Below, piece by piece: positions 1 to 7,840 of a stretch of DNA of 37,303 nucleotides. Every line of letters starts with the position of its first letter. Position 1 is the first letter of the stretch. Under the pieces are notes generated by a model, which did not search any database, was not told where the DNA came from, and worked only from the letters and a program-made list of their open reading frames with translations. Both the position numbers and the translations under genes were made by a program. The DNA comes from Treponema primitia ZAS-1 (GTDB taxonomy: Bacteria; Spirochaetota; Spirochaetia; Treponematales; Breznakiellaceae). Where the stretch lies: positions 1 to 37,303 of the forward strand of contig NZ_AEEA01000028.1 in the NCBI RefSeq assembly GCF_000297095.1, written 5' to 3'.

Positions 1-1
1 C

Positions 2-985
2 ATCAACCTGGATGCCCTGACCTATGCGGGAAACGCTGCAAGCCTGGCGGACATTGAACGGCAATTTGGCGGCAGCCGGTACTTTTTTGAACACGGCGAT
101 ATTTGCGACCGTGCTTTGGTAGTATCGCTGTTTGAGAAATATGAAATTGATACGGTGGTGCACTTTGCCGCCGAAAGTCACGTGGACCGCTCCATCCTGG
201 GTCCCGAGGCCTTTGTGAAAACCAATGTGATGGGAACCTTCACCTTGTTGGATGCTGCGCGGGCCGCCTGGAAAACCGCCGACGGCGCCTTGCGGCAGGA
301 TGTGCTATTTCATCATATCAGCACGGACGAAGTGTATGGCTCCCTGGGGGCAACGGGGTATTTTACCGAGACGACCCCCTACGACCCCCGCTCCCCCTAT
401 TCGGCGAGCAAGGCGTCAAGCGACCACCTGGCCATGGCCTATGCGCACACCTACGGGCTGCCGGTAACCCTGTCCAACTGTTCGAACAACTACGGTCCCT
501 ATCAGTTTCCGGAGAAGCTTATCCCCCTGATGATATTGAACATGCTGGAGGGGAAGCCCCTGCCGGTGTATGGGGACGGGAAGAATATCCGGGACTGGGT
601 GTATGTGGAGGACCACAACAACGCGGTGTGGGCCATCATGCAGAAGAGCGTGAGTGGGGAGAAGTGGAACATAGGCGGGGAGAATGAGTGGGAGAACATC
701 ACGCTCCTGCAGTCGCTGATAGACATCGTGTCGGAGAAAGCGAAGCTGGACCCTGAGAAGGTGCGGGGCACCATCACGTATGTAACAGACCGGCCGGGAC
801 ATGACCGGCGGTATGCGATAGACTGCGGCAAGCTGAAGCGGGAGCTGGGCTGGAAGCAGGGGGTCAGCTTTGCCGAAGGGCTGGAACGAACCGTGGACTG
901 GTACCTGGGGAATACCGCGTGGGTAGAGGGGATCAGAAGCGGGGAATACCAGAGCTGGATTAAGCAGAACTACGGGATGCGGTAG
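2..985 (+). CDS. rfbB: dTDP-glucose 4,6-dehydratase, 5' end cut by window edge
   Basis: It converts dTDP-glucose to dTDP-4-keto-6-deoxyglucose, the first committed step toward dTDP-rhamnose and other dTDP-6-deoxysugars, in the cytoplasm. The open frame runs unbroken from the first bases, where it reads INLDALTYAGN, a stretch expected about 30 residues into an RfbB protein. The true start is therefore upstream of the window, and the TTG at 116 is internal. It shows the dehydratase motif STDEVYGS (about 319-342) and the SDR motif YSASK (about 398-412). The C-terminal part (TDRPGHDRRYAID, then LGW) is also typical of RfbB. Base composition is GC-rich, unlike the genes after 2821. It ends nine bases before the ABC exporter, so the two are probably co-transcribed. 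Identification is firm; only the N-terminus is missing. Confidence 0.95.
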   Translation: MNLDALTYAGNAASLADIERQFGGSRYFFEHGDICDRALVVSLFEKYEIDTVVHFAAESHVDRSILGPEAFVKTNVMGTFTLLDAARAAWKTADGALRQDVLFHHISTDEVYGSLGATGYFTETTPYDPRSPYSASKASSDHLAMAYAHTYGLPVTLSNCSNNYGPYQFPEKLIPLMILNMLEGKPLPVYGDGKNIRDWVYVEDHNNAVWAIMQKSVSGEKWNIGGENEWENITLLQSLIDIVSEKAKLDPEKVRGTITYVTDRPGHDRRYAIDCGKLKRELGWKQGVSFAEGLERTVDWYLGNTAWVEGIRSGEYQSWIKQNYGMR

Positions 986-994
986 GGGCTATCC

Positions 995-2821
995 ATGAAC
1001 CCCATCGCTAAACTTATAGCCCTGTTTACCAAACAGGAGCGGCGGCGGCTTGTTCCCATAACCTTTGCCATCCTGAGCGTTTCAGTACTGGAGATTGCGG
1101 GTGTCGGCTCCCTGGGGCCGTTTATGGCGGTGATCGCCGATCAGACCGTCATACACCGCCAGCCCGTGCTGGCGTTTTTTTATCGGCTGGGGCATTTCCA
1201 AAGCGACCGGGCCTTTGTTATATTCCTGGGTATCGCCGTTTTTACCGTAATATTGGTTTCCACGGCTTTCAGGATGATCGTTTTGTACGGGATGTCCCGG
1301 TTTGTGGCGAACCGGCGGTATGCTCTAGGGGTACGGCTATTTCGTCAGTATTTATACCAGCCCTATCAGTTTTTCCTGCACCATAATAGCGGTGAGCTGT
1401 CAAAGAACCTCCTGGCCGAGGTAGACTCGGTTATCAACGGGGTCATGCGACCCATTATCAATATTTTTATTCACGGGATGCTGTCCCTTGCCATTTTTGT
1501 CCTCCTGGTAGTCATTAACCCGGTTGTGGCGGTCGCCAGTTTTGGTATATTCGGCCTGGCCTATGCTCTGCTCTACGGAGTGATACGGAAGCGGCTTTCC
1601 CGGCACGGCAAGGAAGTACGGGAGGCAAACCGGCTGCGGTTTAAGACCGCCAACGAAGCCTTTGGGGGCATTAAGGATGTGAAGATCCTGGGGAAGGAAC
1701 CCTTCTTTTCCTATGCGTACAGTGTTGCTGCAAAGCGGTATGCGGCGACCCAGGCGGCGAATCACATCTTGTCTACTATACCGAGTCAGGCTATACAGTC
1801 GCTTGCGATGGGGTTTGCGATTGCGCTGGTTATTATACTCCTGATAGTACATGGCACCGTTGCAGAAGTACTGCCGCTTATAACGGTCTACGCCTATGCC
1901 ATCATGCGGATGATGCCCAATTTGCGGGGCATATTTCACGATGCGGTACAGATGCGTTACCACAGTTTTACGGTGGATGCCCTGTTCCAGGATATGACAA
2001 CCCTGCCGCAGCCGCCGCAGATGCCGGATAAGAAGGCGATGAAGGCGGCTCCTGATGTGCTGCCCTTTACCCATGGGATAGTTTTACAGCAGCTTGAGTA
2101 TTCCTATCCGACATCCCGGGAGCCGGTGTTAAAGCAGCTTAACCTGAGTATTTCCCGGAACACTTCGGTTGCCTTTGTGGGCGCCACGGGCTGCGGTAAG
2201 ACCACCCTGGTGGACGTTATCATGGGGCTTTTAAAGCCAACCGGCGGGGCGATTCTTGCCGATGAGACGCCGGTAACGTCCCTGACTGATGAGGACACCC
2301 GGAAGCGGGTCGCCGCATGGCAGCGGAACTTTGGGTATGTACCTCAGCAGATATTCTTAAGCGACGACACGGTAGCGGCGAATATAGCCTTTGGTCTGCC
2401 GCAGGATATGCGGGACAGCATATCAATTGAACGGGCAGCCCGCGCGGCGAATCTGCATGAGTTTATAACCACGGAGCTGCCTGAGGGTTATGACACGGTG
2501 GTGGGGGAACGTGGTATTAGGCTGTCCGGGGGACAGCGGCAGCGGGTGGGGATAGCCCGGGCTTTGTATCATGACCCAAACATCCTGGTGATGGACGAAG
2601 CCACCAGCGCCCTGGATTCGCTGACTGAAGATGCGGTTATGGAGGCTATACGCAACCTGACCCATACCAAAACGATAATACTGATAGCCCACCGGCTTAC
2701 CACGGTACAGGGGTGTGATGTTATTTACCTGATGGAGAAAGGGCGGATCATAGCACAGGGGAGTTACAAGGAATTGTTGGAGAACAGCCCACAGTTCAGG
2801 GCAATGGCGAAGGTGAAATGA
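995..2821 (+). CDS. ABC transporter with fused membrane and ATPase domains, likely lipid-linked saccharide flippase
   Basis: This is a half-transporter of 608 residues, the usual length for MsbA/PglK-type exporters, with an N-terminal six-helix membrane domain (about residues 15-320) and a C-terminal ATPase domain. Walker A is GATGCGKTT (about 396-404), the signature is LSGGQRQR (about 509-516), and Walker B is LVMDEATSALD (about 530). An H-loop follows in IAHRLTT. The ATG has AGGGG at 984-988, overlapping the rfbB stop, six bases upstream. Family knowledge says such proteins flip lipid-linked glycans or export lipids across the inner membrane. Its position next to sugar genes favours a glycan substrate, as with Campylobacter PglK. 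A Wzx-type flippase also lies at 28044, so this gene may serve another glycan. The substrate is inference. Confidence 0.85.
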   Translation: MNPIAKLIALFTKQERRRLVPITFAILSVSVLEIAGVGSLGPFMAVIADQTVIHRQPVLAFFYRLGHFQSDRAFVIFLGIAVFTVILVSTAFRMIVLYGMSRFVANRRYALGVRLFRQYLYQPYQFFLHHNSGELSKNLLAEVDSVINGVMRPIINIFIHGMLSLAIFVLLVVINPVVAVASFGIFGLAYALLYGVIRKRLSRHGKEVREANRLRFKTANEAFGGIKDVKILGKEPFFSYAYSVAAKRYAATQAANHILSTIPSQAIQSLAMGFAIALVIILLIVHGTVAEVLPLITVYAYAIMRMMPNLRGIFHDAVQMRYHSFTVDALFQDMTTLPQPPQMPDKKAMKAAPDVLPFTHGIVLQQLEYSYPTSREPVLKQLNLSISRNTSVAFVGATGCGKTTLVDVIMGLLKPTGGAILADETPVTSLTDEDTRKRVAAWQRNFGYVPQQIFLSDDTVAANIAFGLPQDMRDSISIERAARAANLHEFITTELPEGYDTVVGERGIRLSGGQRQRVGIARALYHDPNILVMDEATSALDSLTEDAVMEAIRNLTHTKTIILIAHRLTTVQGCDVIYLMEKGRIIAQGSYKELLENSPQFRAMAKVK

Positions 2822-2845
2822 AAGAGTTGTCAGTAGGATACATAG

Positions 2846-4657
2846 TTGATTAGTCTTACCGATAAAAAAGAATGTTGCGGCTGTAACGCTTGCGGTGATA
2901 TTTGTTCGCAAAAAGCCATTACCTTCAACACAGACAACGAAGGATTTTGGTATCCTGAGACAGACACAAAAAAATGTACTAATTGTGGATTATGTGAGAA
3001 AGTATGTCCTGTACTTAATATAGAACAATTAAAGAAAAATGATTTTGAAAAACCGAATTGTTATGCTGCGATTCATAAAAACTTGGAAGTTCGTTTTGAC
3101 AGCACATCGGGAGGGCTTTTTTCTGCATTAGCGGAAAAGATGTATAAAGATGGAGGGTACGTTGGCGGGGCTGTTTATAACGGCGATTTTTCTGTTTCAC
3201 AGTATATTTCAAATGATAAACAAGATATAGTTCATCTGCGCAGCTCAAAATATCAGCAAAGCGATTTTGCTGGATTTTTCAATCGTGTTCAGGACATTCT
3301 GAAGACTGAGGGAAAAGTTTTGGTTTGCGGTTGTCCTTGTCAAATGGCGGCGTTACGGACATTTTTAGGGAAGGATTATGAAAACCTTTTGATTGCGGAT
3401 TTTGTTTGCCGTGGAATTAATTCTCCCTTGGTTGCAAAAAAATACCGGGAATCTCTTGAAGCAAAATACAGGTCCAAGGTCGTTTGGCAGAAAGCAAAGA
3501 ATAAGGAATTTGGATGGAGGAATTTAACTGCAAAATATCGTTTTGCCGATGGTCAGAATGTCTATATAACGAAGAATGAAAGTCTGTTTAACCGTGGATT
3601 TCTTCATACTAATGCATTTTGCCGACCTTCCTGTTACGCTTGTCGGTTTAAAGGATTTCCCCGTATCGCAGATATAACCATAGCGGATTTTTGGGGAATT
3701 GAAAAAGTTGATAAGTCAATGGATGATAATTTAGGGACTTCTCTCGTATTGGTAAATTCTGAGAAAGGGCAAATCTTTTTTGATGCTATACAACAAAAAA
3801 TAAAATCAGTACGCGTTTCATTTGAATTGATGCTTGGGGGTAATCCTGCTTTAATACGTTCATTGGGTTCGCCAAAAATAAATAGAGATGCATTTTTTAA
3901 TGATTTACAAAATAATGATTTCTTCACTATTGCGAATAAGTATTTTCCCTTTGTTCAGTCAAGGAAAGAGCGATTAAGAAAGGCACTGAGGGATTGGCGA
4001 GACACACTTGTTGTAACACAGTTCAAATTTTTACCTGTCTGCCAGTTTATATATTTCAATATTTTAAGAAAAAACATTAAAACTAAAGCGTCTGATATGG
4101 GATTTTTAGTCCCAACACCGCATACAGTTATAGAAATTGGAAAGAAAGCTGATATTCAATTGAATGCCCGTTTAAAGATCGGCTCAAAGAAGTTTCGTAA
4201 ATCAAAACTGGAGACACGATTATTAGTCGAAAATGGCGGAACCTTGATAGTTAATAACCGGTTTAGTTTTATGTATGGTTCTGATATAGAGATATTTAAC
4301 GGCGGAACATTAATTATTAATGGCAGAAGAGGCGGTGGAACAAATATAAAGGCAACAATAATATGCAAAGAAAGAATTGAAATTGGCGATCATGTTATGA
4401 TGGGTAGGAATGTTACCATAAGAGATAATAATGGGGACCACTATCTGTCACAGCAAGGATACAAGAAAGCAAGGCCTATTATTATTGGAAACCATGTATG
4501 GCTCTGTGAGGGTTGTACCATAATGCCGGGAGTTAAGATTGGAGACGGTGCAATTGTGGGAGCAAAATCGGTTGTTATGACCAATATACCTCCCTTTTCT
4601 CTAGTGTCTGGTAATCCCGCTAAAATTGTTCAGACCAATATATATTGGAAACATTAA
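2846..4657 (+). CDS. Ferredoxin/FrhB-like protein fused to a left-handed beta-helix acyltransferase
   Basis: This 603-residue protein joins two families. Residues 10-54 hold two 4Fe-4S motifs: C10/C13/C16/C20 and C44/C47/C50/C54-P. A coenzyme F420 hydrogenase beta-subunit-like domain follows to about residue 370, including CGCPCQMAAL and IADFVCRG. From about 430 to the end there is a hexapeptide-repeat acyltransferase with GRNVTI, IIIGNHVWL, PGVKIGDGAIVGAKSVV and the typical ending SLVSGNPAKIV. The start is TTG, with AGGA at 2835-2838 seven bases upstream; no ATG suits the N-terminal Fe-S motif. FrhB-like proteins of unknown reaction are common in exopolysaccharide loci next to polysaccharide pyruvyl transferases, one of which lies at 12890. 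The gene directly precedes the ACP gene, so I infer that the acyltransferase half may take its acyl group from that ACP. The first AT-rich gene after a GC-rich flank. Confidence 0.8.
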   Translation: MISLTDKKECCGCNACGDICSQKAITFNTDNEGFWYPETDTKKCTNCGLCEKVCPVLNIEQLKKNDFEKPNCYAAIHKNLEVRFDSTSGGLFSALAEKMYKDGGYVGGAVYNGDFSVSQYISNDKQDIVHLRSSKYQQSDFAGFFNRVQDILKTEGKVLVCGCPCQMAALRTFLGKDYENLLIADFVCRGINSPLVAKKYRESLEAKYRSKVVWQKAKNKEFGWRNLTAKYRFADGQNVYITKNESLFNRGFLHTNAFCRPSCYACRFKGFPRIADITIADFWGIEKVDKSMDDNLGTSLVLVNSEKGQIFFDAIQQKIKSVRVSFELMLGGNPALIRSLGSPKINRDAFFNDLQNNDFFTIANKYFPFVQSRKERLRKALRDWRDTLVVTQFKFLPVCQFIYFNILRKNIKTKASDMGFLVPTPHTVIEIGKKADIQLNARLKIGSKKFRKSKLETRLLVENGGTLIVNNRFSFMYGSDIEIFNGGTLIINGRRGGGTNIKATIICKERIEIGDHVMMGRNVTIRDNNGDHYLSQQGYKKARPIIIGNHVWLCEGCTIMPGVKIGDGAIVGAKSVVMTNIPPFSLVSGNPAKIVQTNIYWKH

Positions 4658-4677
4658 TCTTTAAGTAGGAGTTTTCT

Positions 4678-4908
4678 ATGGAATTACAGGAATTTATTGG
4701 AAAATTTGCTGAGCAGTTTGATAATACTGACGCGAATGAATTCAAAGCCGATACAGAGTTTAAAGCCCTGGATGAATGGTCTTCATTGTATGCGTTAACA
4801 ATTATCGCTATGGTTGACGACGAATATGATATTACCCTTAAAGGGGACGATATCCGTAATTCAGAAACCATAGAAGACTTGTATAAGGTTGTAAAGAGTA
4901 AAAAGTAA
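4678..4908 (+). CDS. Stand-alone acyl carrier protein
   Basis: It is a small acidic protein of 76 residues, the normal size of an acyl carrier protein, which would carry an acyl chain on a phosphopantetheine arm. The attachment site is expected in a DSL motif before helix II; here the motif is WSSL, with S36 as the likely modified serine and S35 in place of the usual Asp. The following segment, YALTIIAMVDDEYDI, matches helix II of the ACPs found in surface-polysaccharide and secondary-metabolite loci rather than housekeeping AcpP. AGGAG at 4667-4671 lies six bases before the ATG. Its stop overlaps the next ATG (TAATG), so translation is probably coupled to the first KAS III. It is inferred to be the common carrier for the module to 10817. 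Confidence 0.85.
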   Translation: MELQEFIGKFAEQFDNTDANEFKADTEFKALDEWSSLYALTIIAMVDDEYDITLKGDDIRNSETIEDLYKVVKSKK

Positions 4909-5936
4909 TGGCTTTTCTCGAATTTAAGAATGTCAGAATTGTTGGTATTTCCGCTGCGGTTCCTAAAAAGGTTGTAAAATTAAGATCCCGCAATTCTGGT
5001 TATTCTGATGAAGAATATAGCAATAGTGTTGGAGTTAAAGAAACACATGTCGATGACTCTTTTACAACCTCAGATTTATGTTATTATGCCGCAGAAAAAT
5101 TGATTACTGATTTGAAGTGGGAGAAATCAGAAATAGATGCAATAATCTTTGTTTCGCAATTTCCTGATTACATCTTGCCTGCTACATCCCCTATTTTGCA
5201 AGATAGGCTTGGATTAAGCACAGAATGTTATGCGGCGGATGTATCTTTGGGTTGTTCTGGCTGGGTATATGGGCTAAGCCTTATTTCCGGTTTATGTAAC
5301 GGTAGTATAAAAAAAGCACTGTTAATGGCCGGCGATGCCCGTAGAATGCAGGATCAAAAGGATCCTCTTTTTGGCTATGCGGGTACAGTTACCGCAGTTG
5401 AATTTTCTGGTGGAAATAATGGTTTTGATTTTCACTTTGGTTCTGATGGTAGCGGATATGACGCGATTATTATTCCTGACGGCGGCGCGAGGAATCAATT
5501 TACAGCGGAATCATTAAAAGTTCATGCAGATGATGATGGCATTAGCCGGAATAGCTTGCAATCGTATATAAAAGGGATGGATGTTTTTTCATTTGCGATA
5601 ACTACGGCTCCAAAATCAATAAAAAAGTTAGCAGGGAAACATTCGCTTGATTTGAAAAGTGTTGATTATTTAATTCTGCACCAGGCCAATAAACAAATAA
5701 ATGCAAAAATTGCCAAGAAGCTTGATTTCGAACAAGATAGGGTCCCCGAATCCCTAACAAATTACGGTAATACTTCTTCTGCCAGTATACCCCTTACCAT
5801 AGTTACTGGTATTGGGAAACGCTTGCAAAACGAATCCAAGCGTTTTATTGCCTGTGGGTTCGGAGTTGGCTTATCCTGGGGCTCTGTTTTTTTTGAACTG
5901 GATCATTGTTTTATTTCATCCTTAGTAGAGGTTTAA
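4908..5936 (+). CDS. 3-oxoacyl-ACP synthase III-like (KAS III, copy A)
   Basis: A thiolase-fold condensing enzyme of the FabH family, 342 residues, close to the usual 310-350. The Cys-His-Asn triad is intact: C116 in LGCSGW, H258 in LILHQANK and N288 in YGNTSSASIP. KAS III enzymes normally condense a short acyl-CoA starter with malonyl-ACP to give a 3-ketoacyl-ACP. The start codon overlaps the ACP stop. Two more KAS III copies follow at 6691 and 9343, each near an SDR ketoreductase, so this one probably acts in a dedicated acyl pathway rather than in membrane lipid synthesis. Base composition is AT-rich like its neighbours. The family is clear; starter unit and chain length cannot be read from the sequence. 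Confidence 0.87.
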   Translation: MAFLEFKNVRIVGISAAVPKKVVKLRSRNSGYSDEEYSNSVGVKETHVDDSFTTSDLCYYAAEKLITDLKWEKSEIDAIIFVSQFPDYILPATSPILQDRLGLSTECYAADVSLGCSGWVYGLSLISGLCNGSIKKALLMAGDARRMQDQKDPLFGYAGTVTAVEFSGGNNGFDFHFGSDGSGYDAIIIPDGGARNQFTAESLKVHADDDGISRNSLQSYIKGMDVFSFAITTAPKSIKKLAGKHSLDLKSVDYLILHQANKQINAKIAKKLDFEQDRVPESLTNYGNTSSASIPLTIVTGIGKRLQNESKRFIACGFGVGLSWGSVFFELDHCFISSLVEV

Positions 5937-5937
5937 T

Positions 5938-6687
5938 GTGAGTTATAATCCTTTTTCTTTAGCCGGTAAAACTATTCTGATTACCGGGGCATCATCGGGT
6001 ATAGGACGGGCAACTGCCATAGAATGTTCCAAACTTGGGGCCACGCTCATTATTACTGCCAGAAATGAAGAACGGCTTAATGAAACATTTACCCAATTGG
6101 AAGGAAAAGGGCATCAAAAAATTATTGCTGATTTAACAATAAATGATGATATCGATCGATTGGCCAATGTAATTCCTCCATTGGACGGGTTAGTCAATAA
6201 TGCGGGAATAATTAAAACATTACCTATTCAATTTATTAATGAAAATGACTTTGTGAATATATTAAGAACAAATACACTTGCTCCTGTTTTTTTAACACAA
6301 CGTATATGCAAAAAGAAAAAATATAACAGAAATGCTTCTTTCGTTTTTATATCATCGATTGGAGGTGTTTTCGTAACTACACCCGGAAATGCAATGTATG
6401 GAATGTCAAAGAATGCAATAAACTCTTTTATGAAATTTACCGCTCTTGAATTTGCTCCAAAAGGTATCCGATGTAATAGTGTTAACCCAGGAACAGTTGA
6501 ATCTCCACTAATTAATAAAGGTACTCTTTCACAAGAAGACAGAGAAAAGAATATCGCTAAATATCCTTTAAAAAGATATGGTCAACCCCAAGATGTAGCC
6601 TTTGGGATAATATATTTATTATCTGATGCTTCTGCATGGGTTACCGGCGCTAGTTTAATAATTGATGGTGGGTTAGCCATCTTATAA
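5938..6687 (+). CDS. SDR family 3-ketoacyl reductase-like (copy A)
   Basis: A classical short-chain dehydrogenase of 249 residues, FabG-like. The Rossmann motif TGASSGIG is at residues 16-23, NNAG at 87-90, and the catalytic Ser-Tyr-Lys at S140, Y154 and K158 (YGMSK). The protein ends with the usual TGASLIIDGG segment. The start is GTG, with AGAGG at 5927-5931 six bases upstream; the overlapping ATG at 5936 is followed at once by a stop. It begins one base after KAS III copy A ends. The likely role is reduction of the 3-ketoacyl-ACP from the neighbouring condensing enzyme to a 3-hydroxyacyl-ACP with NAD(P)H. A sugar substrate is possible but less likely in this setting. It is strikingly similar to the SDR at 8566. 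Confidence 0.85.
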   Translation: MSYNPFSLAGKTILITGASSGIGRATAIECSKLGATLIITARNEERLNETFTQLEGKGHQKIIADLTINDDIDRLANVIPPLDGLVNNAGIIKTLPIQFINENDFVNILRTNTLAPVFLTQRICKKKKYNRNASFVFISSIGGVFVTTPGNAMYGMSKNAINSFMKFTALEFAPKGIRCNSVNPGTVESPLINKGTLSQEDREKNIAKYPLKRYGQPQDVAFGIIYLLSDASAWVTGASLIIDGGLAIL

Positions 6688-6690
6688 ATA

Positions 6691-7755
6691 ATGTCATTTT
6701 TAATAAGCAAACATGTCATGATTAAAGGGGTTGCCGCCTGTGTACCAAACCGTATTGAAGAAAATCGGCAATATCCTGGAATGTCAATTGAAGAAATAGA
6801 AAAATATATTCAGGTAACTGGCATTGAAAGACGACATTGTACCGTTCACGATGGCTCAGTCTGCACATCAGATTTATGTTATACGGCAGCCGAAAAACTT
6901 TTAAATGAATTACAGTGGGATAGAAGTGAAATAGGACTTTTAGTATTCATATCCCATTCTGCCGATTATCGCCTTCCATCAACTGCATGTATTCTTCAGG
7001 ATCGTTTGGGCTTATCAAAAGAATGTATGGCTTTTGATAGTCCGTTAGGTTGTTCTGGTTTTGTATATGGATTGTCTATTGTAAGTAGTATTATGAGCCT
7101 GGGAACAATCAAAAAGGCGTTATTGCTGGCAGGAAATACTCAGTCGATTTTTGCTAGCCCGTTAGATAAATCAACTGCATTACTTTTTGGCGATGGCGGA
7201 TCAGCATGCGCCCTGGAGTTTGATTCTGAGAATCAGGATACTTTTAAGTTTCACTTAAGATCCGATGGTTCAGGAAAAGACGCGTTAATTGTTCCCGATG
7301 GCGGCAGTCGTAATCCGGTAACTGAAAATTCTTTTATCATGGAAGAATTTGAAGGTAATATCAAACGAACTCGATTGCATGAAAAAATGGATGGGATGGC
7401 GGTTTTTTCGTTTACCCTTTCGGATGTTCCTGATGCCATAACTATTTTTCATGATACGTTTGCTGTAAATCCTGAAAAAATAGATTATCTTTTATTGCAC
7501 CAGGCAAATAAATTTGCATGTGAGAAAATACGAAAAAAATTGAAATACCCACCTGAAAAAGTACCATATAATATTCATGAATATGGCAATACCAGTGCTG
7601 CAAGTATTCCATTGCTCATGGTAACAGAAATAAAAGAAGCTCTTGAAACACACAATTTGGAAATCGTCATGAGTGGCTTTGGTGTGGGACTTTCAATAGG
7701 GACGGCATATATCAGTACTCATAAAATAGTTTGCCCTGAATTATTATATTTATAG
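6691..7755 (+). CDS. 3-oxoacyl-ACP synthase III-like (KAS III, copy B)
   Basis: A second FabH-type condensing enzyme, 354 residues. The triad is intact: C121 in LGCSGF, H270 in LLLHQANK and N300 in YGNTSAASIP. The N-terminus (MSFLISKHVMIKGVAACVP) lines up with copy A (MAFLEFKNVRIVGISAAVP), which supports the ATG at 6691 over the later ATG at 6718. The start is four bases after the SDR-A stop. Residues around 180-240 differ clearly from copies A and C, so the three may accept different acyl chains; that is inference. Together with SDR-A and SDR-B it appears to form a second extension unit in the acyl module. Confidence 0.87.
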   Translation: MSFLISKHVMIKGVAACVPNRIEENRQYPGMSIEEIEKYIQVTGIERRHCTVHDGSVCTSDLCYTAAEKLLNELQWDRSEIGLLVFISHSADYRLPSTACILQDRLGLSKECMAFDSPLGCSGFVYGLSIVSSIMSLGTIKKALLLAGNTQSIFASPLDKSTALLFGDGGSACALEFDSENQDTFKFHLRSDGSGKDALIVPDGGSRNPVTENSFIMEEFEGNIKRTRLHEKMDGMAVFSFTLSDVPDAITIFHDTFAVNPEKIDYLLLHQANKFACEKIRKKLKYPPEKVPYNIHEYGNTSAASIPLLMVTEIKEALETHNLEIVMSGFGVGLSIGTAYISTHKIVCPELLYL

Positions 7756-7761
7756 TCGATA

Positions 7762-7767
7762 AAGGAG
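7762..7767 (+). promoter_or_regulatory. Strong ribosome-binding site before the poly-C tract
   Basis: AAGGAG lies seven bases after the KAS III-B stop and just upstream of the poly-C run. It is a good Shine-Dalgarno match but has no ATG, GTG or TTG at a normal distance. The nearest possible initiation codon in a useful phase is ATT at 7771, three bases downstream. This site shows that translation is meant to begin before the C tract, not at the internal TTG at 7841. Confidence 0.6.
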
Positions 7768-7778
7768 AAAATTACTAA

Positions 7779-7797
7779 CCCCCCCCCCCCCCCCCCC
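7779..7797 (+). repeat. Poly-C homopolymer tract of 19 bases, possible phase-variation switch
   Basis: Nineteen consecutive C residues lie between the ribosome-binding site at 7762-7767 and the conserved SDR-B coding sequence. In the length given here, the SDR frame reads upstream through proline codons to a TAA at 7760-7762 with no ATG, GTG or TTG. The frame of the ATT at 7771 enters the tract but stops at 7906-7908. The third frame has a TAA at 7776-7778, directly before the tract. Removing one C or adding two would join the ATT frame to the SDR frame. Long poly-G/poly-C runs are established slipped-strand switches in surface-glycan genes of other bacteria. An assembly or sequencing length error is also possible. 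Confidence 0.85.
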
Positions 7798-7840
7798 ATT
7801 ATTTGCTACTACTCCGTTCTCATTAAAAGGCAAGTCAATT

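Noticed and set aside
416..802. Long open frames on the - strand inside rfbB, and similar ones opposite the ABC exporter, glf, rfbF and rfbH.
   Set aside because: They lie opposite strongly conserved genes, have no recognisable motifs, and are expected by chance in GC-rich coding DNA.
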